DNA of 64,000 nt from Chelatococcus asaccharovorans (lineage in GTDB: Bacteria; Pseudomonadota; Alphaproteobacteria; Rhizobiales; Beijerinckiaceae). The translations under genes and the position numbers were made by a program. The notes beneath the pieces are model-generated. The model worked only from the letters and a program-made list of their open reading frames with translations. It was not told the DNA's origin and searched no databases. The first letter of the stretch is position 1, and every line of letters begins with the position of its first letter. The stretch is from positions 124,001-188,000 of the forward strand of contig NZ_QJJK01000003.1 of assembly GCF_003201475.1 (NCBI RefSeq). Direction: 5' to 3'. Shown piece after piece: positions 58,425 to 64,000 of the stretch.

Positions 58425-59225
58425 TTGTTCCGTCCCAGAAGTTTGATCCGGTTGCTCACACATCCGCTGATATCAACGACCAGAAGCCTCGCGCGTTATG
58501 TCATCCTCGTGACTGGGATCAGTCTCGTGATTGCGCTCGGGGTTGATGTCACGAGCCAACTCGTCTTCTTCGCCGACTGGCCGACGGCCCTGCGCTCGTG
58601 GCTCTTGACGGTCGTCATCGTGTTCATCATCGCGATCCCGGTGAGTTTCACCTTCGGGCGGTCCCAGCAGGCCCTTCTCCTTGCCCATCGCGAACTCGAG
58701 CAATTGAGCCGGACAGACCAACTCACCGGATTGCCGAATCGCCGTGCCTTGATGGAAGCCAGCGAACAGGCCGACTTCGACGCCATGGTCCTCGTCATCG
58801 CCGATGTCGATCGCTTCAAGACGATCAACGACACCATCGGTCATCGTGCCGGGGATGCGGTCATTCGCGCCATCGGGCAGATCATGGCGAGCCATCTTTC
58901 GCAGTTCGGCCTCGTGGGGCGCATGGGCGGCGACGAATTCGCGCTGATCGCGACGAATGCGCGGGTGGAAGATATCGTTCTGGCGCTGATCAATCTGCGC
59001 GAGACTGTGACCAAAACCGCGATCATTGCCGCCGACAATGTGGCGAATGTGTCGATCTCTGCAGGTATCGCCATTCGCGACCCGTCGATTTCCTTCGACA
59101 CGGTCTATTCCGAAGCCGATGAGGCCCTTTACATGGCCAAGCGGAACGGGCGCAATCGGATTGAGCTGTCGGAGCGGGTGAGGCTCGCCTATCCCGAGGT
59201 CTTCGCCCGATCCGCCAGCGGCTGA
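58425..59225 (+). CDS. Membrane-bound GGDEF protein (diguanylate cyclase)
   Basis: 266 residues from TTG with CGGAG upstream. Two membrane segments (26-45 and 60-80) then a GGDEF domain: DQLTGLPNRRAL, DVDRFKTINDTIGHRAGD and the intact active-site MGGDEFALI. Makes cyclic di-GMP. No EAL domain and no RxxD inhibitory site upstream that I can see. The first gene of host type. Confidence 0.85.
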   Translation: MFRPRSLIRLLTHPLISTTRSLARYVILVTGISLVIALGVDVTSQLVFFADWPTALRSWLLTVVIVFIIAIPVSFTFGRSQQALLLAHRELEQLSRTDQLTGLPNRRALMEASEQADFDAMVLVIADVDRFKTINDTIGHRAGDAVIRAIGQIMASHLSQFGLVGRMGGDEFALIATNARVEDIVLALINLRETVTKTAIIAADNVANVSISAGIAIRDPSISFDTVYSEADEALYMAKRNGRNRIELSERVRLAYPEVFARSASG

Positions 59226-59306
59226 GGCGGCAGGCGGGCGTGCGTCATCACGCCTGGCGCCCGAATGCGCGTAAGGGAACCATGTCCCTCCTGCGAAAGT
59301 TCGGCT

Positions 59307-60056
59307 CTACAGACGCATGCCGCCGTCGACGGACAGCACGGCCCCATTGATATAGGCCGCCTCAGGGGATGCGAGGAAGGCGACGATACCGGCGCAGTCG
59401 CTGGCCTCGCCGATCCGCCCGAGCGGGATCTTGGCCTCGACGCCCCGGCGGAAATCGGCATCGGCGAGCACGGCGCGGTTGCGGTCGGTGAGGATCGCGC
59501 CGGGCTGGACGACGTTGAAGGTCAGGCCGGGCACGCGCGTGTTGCGCGCCAGGTTGAGGATGATGTTGGTCTGCGCCGCCTTGGTGCCGGCATAGAACAG
59601 GTGCACGTCGTTCGGCCGGTACTCCTGCACGGTGCCGATGGCGATGATGCGCCCGCGACCGCGCGCGATCATGCCGGGGAGGACGGATTGCAGCAGGCGC
59701 ATGGTCGAAAAGAGATTGACCTCGGCCTGCGCCGCCATCGCCTCCTCGGTCAGGCTCTGCCAGGTCTGGCGGAACTCGATCGAGGCATTGAGCACGAGGA
59801 TGTCGGGCGGGCCAAGCGCCGCTTCGACATCGCGCACCAGGCCGGCTGTCGCCGCCCGGTCCGCGAGGTCGGCCGTGAACAGGCGGGCGCCCGGCGGCAG
59901 ATCATCCGCCGGCTCGCTCGAATCGCGGCCATGGACGGCGACCCTGGCCCCCATGGCGGCCAACCGCCCGGCGATCGCGTGGCCTATGCCGCGCGTCGAG
60001 CCGGTGACCAGTGCGACTTGTCTGTCAATCACCCCGTTCTCCCCCGTGTCGTTCAT
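59307..60056 (-). CDS. Short-chain dehydrogenase/reductase
   Basis: 249 residues. TGSTRGIGHAI is the NAD(P) binding motif, NAS replaces NAG, and the active site has Y-A-G-T-K. The usual catalytic Ser is replaced by Thr in IAIGTVQE, which may alter activity. The C-terminus VVQPGAILTDRNR and SVDGGMRL is normal. It overlaps the solute-binding gene upstream (ATGA), so it is in its operon. Confidence 0.82.
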   Translation of the reverse strand: MNDTGENGVIDRQVALVTGSTRGIGHAIAGRLAAMGARVAVHGRDSSEPADDLPPGARLFTADLADRAATAGLVRDVEAALGPPDILVLNASIEFRQTWQSLTEEAMAAQAEVNLFSTMRLLQSVLPGMIARGRGRIIAIGTVQEYRPNDVHLFYAGTKAAQTNIILNLARNTRVPGLTFNVVQPGAILTDRNRAVLADADFRRGVEAKIPLGRIGEASDCAGIVAFLASPEAAYINGAVLSVDGGMRL

Positions 60057-61351
60057 GATGGCAGCAGCGGCTTCACCCGCGCGGCGGCATCGGCCATCGC
60101 CGCCTCGGGCGTCATGCTCCCGATCACCGCGGCCTGGCTGGCCTGCACGAAGATATCATGCGCGCGGGCCTGCTCGTCAAAGGCCGGCAGATGGATGCGC
60201 GCCGTCTTCAGCGCCGCGGCCTCATCGGCGGCATAGGGCAGGGCCGCCTTGAGCTTCGGATCGTCATAGGTCGACAGGCGCGTCGGGCCGTTGCCGTTGA
60301 GCGCCATGGCGAGGGTGCCCGCCTTCGACGACAGGGCGCTGATGAGCCCCCATGACGCATCCTTCTGCTGCGCCGCCTTCGGGATGACGAGCGCCCAGAA
60401 CTCGACGGTCGGGGCATAGGTGATCTTGCCCTGGAGGTCGGCTGCGACCGGGACCGTCAGTGCCTTGAACTTGCCGGGATATTGCGACTTCGACGGATCG
60501 TTGTAGCTGACGAGCCGGGCAAAGGGATTGACGGTGATGGCAGCACGGCCCTGCTGCATCCAGGTCGTCACCTCCTCATTGTTGAGATTGGTGAAATTGC
60601 GCGGCATCACGCCCGCCTTGTAGAGATCGGCCAGGATGCCGAGCGTCTTCACCATGCCGGGTTCGGTACAGACGATTCTGCCGTCGGCGGTCATGTAGTC
60701 GCCGCCCAGCGCCCGTGCCAGCGTCAGGAAGTTGGACGCGAAGACGCTGGTGAAGGCGAGCCCATAGACCGATGTGCCGTCGGCGCGCTTGTAGGTGAGC
60801 TTGCGCGCGGCCTCGACCAGTTCCTCGAAGGTCTTCGGCAGGGCGACGCCGCGTTCCGCGAACAGCGCCTCGTTGTAGATGAGGGCATTGGTGGCGTGAC
60901 GCACCGGCACGCCATAGAGCGCGCCGTCGAGCTTCATGGGTTCGACGAGGCCGGGGGCAAAGTCGTCGAAGGCCTCGATCGGCGCGCTTGCCTGCCGCGC
61001 GTCGAGCGGCTCGAACAGCTTCAGATTGCGCGGCACCGCACGGCCGTTGAGGAGATAGCCGACGTCGATGGAGGTCTCCGACAGGGAGGCCTCGCGCAGC
61101 AGGCGCTCCATGATGGCGTTGACGTCGCCGAGCGTCACCCAGTCGACGTCGGTGCCGGTCGCGGCTCGCCATGCGGCGGTCGCGTCGCCGCCGGGGCCCG
61201 CCGTCGCCGCCGCATGATGGACGCGGTGAGACAGGACGGTCAGTTTCTTGGCCTGGGCGAAACCGCGGCCCGGCAGCGCGAGCGTGGCGCCCGCGGCACC
61301 TGCAAGGGCTAATATCTCCCGGCGTGTGGGACTACGTCGATGGCCTGACAT
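60053..61351 (-). CDS. ABC transporter solute-binding protein, Tat-exported (1)
   Basis: 432 residues from ATG 61351 with GGGAGGAAATAGG. Twin-arginine signal TRREILALAGAAG, cut near GFAQA. The body is a family-1 extracellular binding fold (EALFAERGVALPKTFEELVE). Paralogue of the protein at 62355: both have an HRVH start of the mature part and RLLREASLSETS/RLLREASLGETS. No permease gene in the window. Ligand unknown. Confidence 0.8.
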   Translation of the reverse strand: MSGHRRSPTRREILALAGAAGATLALPGRGFAQAKKLTVLSHRVHHAAATAGPGGDATAAWRAATGTDVDWVTLGDVNAIMERLLREASLSETSIDVGYLLNGRAVPRNLKLFEPLDARQASAPIEAFDDFAPGLVEPMKLDGALYGVPVRHATNALIYNEALFAERGVALPKTFEELVEAARKLTYKRADGTSVYGLAFTSVFASNFLTLARALGGDYMTADGRIVCTEPGMVKTLGILADLYKAGVMPRNFTNLNNEEVTTWMQQGRAAITVNPFARLVSYNDPSKSQYPGKFKALTVPVAADLQGKITYAPTVEFWALVIPKAAQQKDASWGLISALSSKAGTLAMALNGNGPTRLSTYDDPKLKAALPYAADEAAALKTARIHLPAFDEQARAHDIFVQASQAAVIGSMTPEAAMADAAARVKPLLPS

Positions 61352-61406
61352 CCTATTTCCTCCCTCAAATGGGGTGTGGGCTCTCGTGGCCCCTCCCGTT
61401 CTCGTC

Positions 61407-62354
61407 TCAGGCCGCCGGCTTGTCCGCTTCGGCCAACCTGATCTTGACCCCCGCGCCATCACCGACGACGCGCAGGATGCTCGTGAAATCTTCGCGCGGA
61501 TAGACTTCCGCCGTCTGGGTCAGCAGGTCGAAGACGGCTTTGCCAAGGGTCAGCGGCACGCCCATGTCCTCGGCGAAGGACAAGGCCAGCCGCTGGTCCT
61601 TGCGGGCAAGCGGCGTCATGAAGCCGGGGCTGAAGTCCCCGAGGAAGGCCTTCGACGGCATCAGCTTGTGCATCCAGGCATTGTTGGTGCCGGTCGCGCC
61701 GCTGATCGCCACGATCATGTCGAGCGGCAGCCCGGCCTTGAGCCCGATGGCGCAGGCCTCGGCGACCGTCGAGACGATGCCGGCGGACAGGAAGTTGTTG
61801 ACGAGCTTCATGGCGACGCCGTTGCCGAGCGGGCCGCAATAGGTGATCGTGTCGGCCATGGTGCTGAGCAGCGGCATGGCCTCGTCAACGGTTGCCTTGT
61901 CGCCGCCGATCATCAGCGCGAGCGTGCCGGCGCGCGCGTTCTCCACCCCACGCGCCACCGGGCTGTCGATCATCCGGATGCCACGCCCGGCGAGCTGGGC
62001 CGCGACGCGGCGGCTGGTGCCGGGATCGATGGTGCTCATGTCGACATAGAGCGTGCCCGGTCTCGCCGCGGATTCGATGCCGTCCTCGCCGAGCGCGATC
62101 TTTTCCACATCCGGCGCATCCGGCAGCATGGTGATGATGACGTCTGAGGTGCGGGCGAGTTCGGCCACCGAGGACACGGGCGTGGCGCCCGCCGCCTTGG
62201 CCTCGGCAAGCGCTTTCTCGCTGAGATCGAAGACCTTCAGCGTATAGCCGGCCCTCACCACATTGAGCGCCATGGGCAGGCCCATGGTGCCGATGCCGAT
62301 GAATCCGATGACGCTTTGACCGGGGGCAATCGGGCCGGGAACAATCGCAGACAT
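61407..62354 (-). CDS. 3-hydroxyisobutyrate dehydrogenase-family enzyme
   Basis: 315 residues. GFIGIGTMGLPMALN is the Rossmann motif, DSPVARGVENARAGTLALMI the substrate loop and GVAMKLVNNFLSAG carries the catalytic Lys. C-terminal ARKDQRLALSFAEDMGVPL completes it. Oxidises 2- or 3-hydroxy acids. Immediately follows the second solute-binding gene with two-base spacing, so substrate uptake and oxidation are linked. Confidence 0.85.
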   Translation of the reverse strand: MSAIVPGPIAPGQSVIGFIGIGTMGLPMALNVVRAGYTLKVFDLSEKALAEAKAAGATPVSSVAELARTSDVIITMLPDAPDVEKIALGEDGIESAARPGTLYVDMSTIDPGTSRRVAAQLAGRGIRMIDSPVARGVENARAGTLALMIGGDKATVDEAMPLLSTMADTITYCGPLGNGVAMKLVNNFLSAGIVSTVAEACAIGLKAGLPLDMIVAISGATGTNNAWMHKLMPSKAFLGDFSPGFMTPLARKDQRLALSFAEDMGVPLTLGKAVFDLLTQTAEVYPREDFTSILRVVGDGAGVKIRLAEADKPAA

Positions 62355-63653
62355 TTAAGACCTCACAAGCGGTTCAACGCGTTGTTTCAACTGGGCGACG
62401 GCGTCCTCGGGCTTCATCTGGCCGAGAGCGACTGCCTGAACGGTTTGGGCGAGGATGTCGCCGGCCTCGGTCGCCTTGTCGAAGGCGGGTAGCGGCGGCT
62501 TGGCGACGGCGAGGGCGCGGGCCTCCTCGGCGGCATAGGGCACGGCCGCCTTGACACGCGGGTCGTCGTAGGCGGACGGGCGGATCGGCCCGTTGCCGTT
62601 GAGCGCGGCGCGGATGACCGCCTCCTTGGCGGTCATCGCCTTCACCATCTGCCACGCGAGTTCCTTGTTGCGGCTGTTGCGCGGGATGACGAAGGACCAG
62701 AACTCGGTGGTGCCGACGATGTCGCCGCCGGGGGACCCCGCAGCGGCCGGCGGCGAGACGACCTTGATCTTGCCGGCGTAGTTCGATTTCTGGGGATCGT
62801 TGAAGGCGAGATAGCGGCCGAAGGCGAAGTGGCACATGGCCAGGCGCCCGGTCTGCATCATGGTGATGACCTCGTCCTGCCGCAGCGCCGCAAAGTTTCG
62901 CGGCAGGATCTGCTTGGCGAAAAGGTCGCGGAAGACCTCGAAGGTCTTCACCATCCCCGCCGTGTTGGGGACGACCTTCAGCGTCTCATCGATGAAGGGG
63001 GCCTGATAGGCGAGCGACAGCGTGACCATGTTGACATAGCTCACGCCCTCCATCGCAAATCCGTTCACCGGCACATCGCCGTCGCGTCGGAAGGTGGTCT
63101 TCTCGGCAAAGGCGATCATGTCCTCGATGGTGCGCGGCGGGCCGGAGAGGCCGCGTTCCGTGAAGAAGGCTTCGTTGTAGTGAAGGCCGGTGGTGGCATG
63201 GCGGAAGGGCACGGCGAAGGTCTCGCTGTCGACCGTGACGGCCTTGACCATTCCCGGCGAGACCTCCTGCCAGTCCTCGATCGGGTCGCTTGCCGCGAAG
63301 GCGTTGATCGGCGCCATCAGTTGCAAGCTGCGCGGCACGGCATTGGTGTTCAGCAGGAAGCCGACGTCGAAGGAGGTTTCGCCGAGGCTCGCCTCCCGCA
63401 GCAGGCGCTCGTGCAGCGGGCCGACGTCAAACGTCGACCAGTTCAGGGCGACCCCGTTGGCCTTGCCCCATTCGCCGAGGATGTCGCCACCCTTGCCGCC
63501 GGCGTCGCCGGTGAGCGCCGTCCGGTGGACGCGATGGCCGATGATGTTGAGCGATTTTGATTGCGCGACGGCAGGGCCAAGGCCGGCCGCGAAGGGCAGG
63601 GCGCCCGCGCCGAACGCCAGGAGCGCCCGCCGGGATGGACGGATGTGGGACAT
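62355..63653 (-). CDS. ABC transporter solute-binding protein, Tat-exported (2)
   Basis: 432 residues from ATG 63653 with GGAGGAAACCG. Tat signal SRRALLAFGAGALPFAAGLG ending AVAQS. Family-1 binding fold (EAFFTERGLSGPPRTIEDMI). Clear duplicate of the protein at 60053 along its length. First gene of the - strand cluster; the regulator fragment is upstream. Ligand unknown, possibly an acid related to the dehydrogenase. Confidence 0.82.
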   Translation of the reverse strand: MSHIRPSRRALLAFGAGALPFAAGLGPAVAQSKSLNIIGHRVHRTALTGDAGGKGGDILGEWGKANGVALNWSTFDVGPLHERLLREASLGETSFDVGFLLNTNAVPRSLQLMAPINAFAASDPIEDWQEVSPGMVKAVTVDSETFAVPFRHATTGLHYNEAFFTERGLSGPPRTIEDMIAFAEKTTFRRDGDVPVNGFAMEGVSYVNMVTLSLAYQAPFIDETLKVVPNTAGMVKTFEVFRDLFAKQILPRNFAALRQDEVITMMQTGRLAMCHFAFGRYLAFNDPQKSNYAGKIKVVSPPAAAGSPGGDIVGTTEFWSFVIPRNSRNKELAWQMVKAMTAKEAVIRAALNGNGPIRPSAYDDPRVKAAVPYAAEEARALAVAKPPLPAFDKATEAGDILAQTVQAVALGQMKPEDAVAQLKQRVEPLVRS

Positions 63654-63888
63654 CGGTTTCCTCCACAATGGACATGGTCTTGGGACATGTTCTTGCGACA
63701 TGTTCTGGGTGACCCCCGGCGCTTCTGCGCTGTGGGATCGATCGTGCTGTCGGGCCTATCCGCGCCTTTGGAGCCAATCCGGCTTCGATGGAATCGCCTG
63801 AGGCCATCCAAGTTGATGAATGTGCTCGTCCCTTTCCAGGCGAAGCAGGTCCGCAGCAGACGCACTGACTCAAAGGCGCCGGAGCGGC

Positions 63889-64000
63889 CTATTCGCCGGA
63901 GAACAGTTCCTTCACGGCTGCATCCGCGGCCTCGAAATGCTGGCTCATGGCGCCGAAGGCCGCATGCGCATCCCCCGCCTTGATGGCGTTGAAGATGCGG
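63889..64000 (-). CDS. GntR-family regulator, FCD domain C-terminus (5' end cut by the window)
   Basis: The last 36 residues (RIFNAIKAGDAHAAFGAMSQ, then HFEAADAAVKELFSGE) match the end of the FCD ligand domain in GntR regulators. Likely controls the catabolic cluster that follows on the same strand. The 235 bases between the two show no distinct operator that I can defend. Confidence 0.65.
   Translation of the reverse strand, partial: RIFNAIKAGDAHAAFGAMSQHFEAADAAVKELFSGE

Noticed and set aside
59265-60236. 323-residue open frame on the + strand over the SDR gene
   Set aside because: Shadow; the SDR on the other strand has all family motifs.
1-64000. CRISPR array or insertion sequence
   Set aside because: No regular spaced repeats and no transposase or integrase were found in the window; the short repeats are the operators, leaders and fibre repeats listed.

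Overview
The window is mostly one prophage, from base 1 to about 57.4 kb, followed by about 6 kb of host chromosome. High GC, GcrA- and CtrA-type regulators and the neighbouring host genes point to an alphaproteobacterium, most likely Hyphomicrobiales (Rhizobiales). The genus cannot be named from the sequence. The left end of the prophage, and any integrase or repressor, lies outside the window.

Layout. (1) 1-5.5 kb, + strand: tightly overlapping regulation and replication genes (GcrA-like protein, adenine methyltransferase, HTH and winged-helix proteins, CHC2 primase, HNH nuclease, RepA-like ATPase). (2) 5.7-14.4 kb, - strand: early accessory genes (ParB-like, DUF6011, DnaA domain IV, methyltransferase, DUF932, DUF2786, many small proteins). 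They are fronted by three copies of an 18-bp palindrome and five copies of a conserved leader. (3) 14.6-20.1 kb: a UDG-like protein, a degenerate tRNA-like structure, a methyltransferase/Mom-like fusion with a ParB-domain partner, and an antisense P-loop NTPase plus membrane-anchored protein. (4) 20.1-24.5 kb: small and large terminase, portal, MuF. (5) 24.4-27.5 kb: accessory island with a HEPN-like gene, a zinc-ribbon protein, a candidate small RNA, DUF3800 and a HigB/HigA-type toxin-antitoxin pair. (6) 27.5-49.9 kb: scaffold, capsid, head completion, P2/Mu-type baseplate, tail fibres, sheath, tube, a frameshifted tail chaperone, tape measure and gpU/X/D. The virion is therefore a contractile-tailed (myovirus) particle. 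(7) 50-54.6 kb: a GDPD-bearing tail protein and the lysis cassette (holin, SAR endolysin, spanins). (8) 54.7-57.3 kb: NMN adenylyltransferase-Nudix and nicotinamide phosphoribosyltransferase. Together these form a two-step NAD+ salvage pathway like NARP2, with its own promoter. Each gene is preceded by the same two-hairpin RNA architecture.

From 58.4 kb the genes are of host type: a GGDEF protein, then a - strand catabolic/uptake cluster (SDR, two paralogous Tat-exported solute-binding proteins, a 3-hydroxyisobutyrate-dehydrogenase-family enzyme) and the end of an FCD-domain GntR regulator.

The most striking item is the paired leader RNA of the NAD+ salvage genes. Both leaders have a 9-bp stem with a GGGGT loop, a 5-6 nt linker, and a 6-bp stem with a GGAGA loop that holds the Shine-Dalgarno sequence, then ATG. 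The loops are identical and the stems are unrelated in sequence. Next come a promoter-driven structured RNA at 25.4 kb, homologues of all four alphaproteobacterial cell-cycle regulators (GcrA, a CtrA-like DNA-binding domain, DnaA domain IV, adenine methylase), and the DNA-modification cassette at 15.4-17.5 kb.
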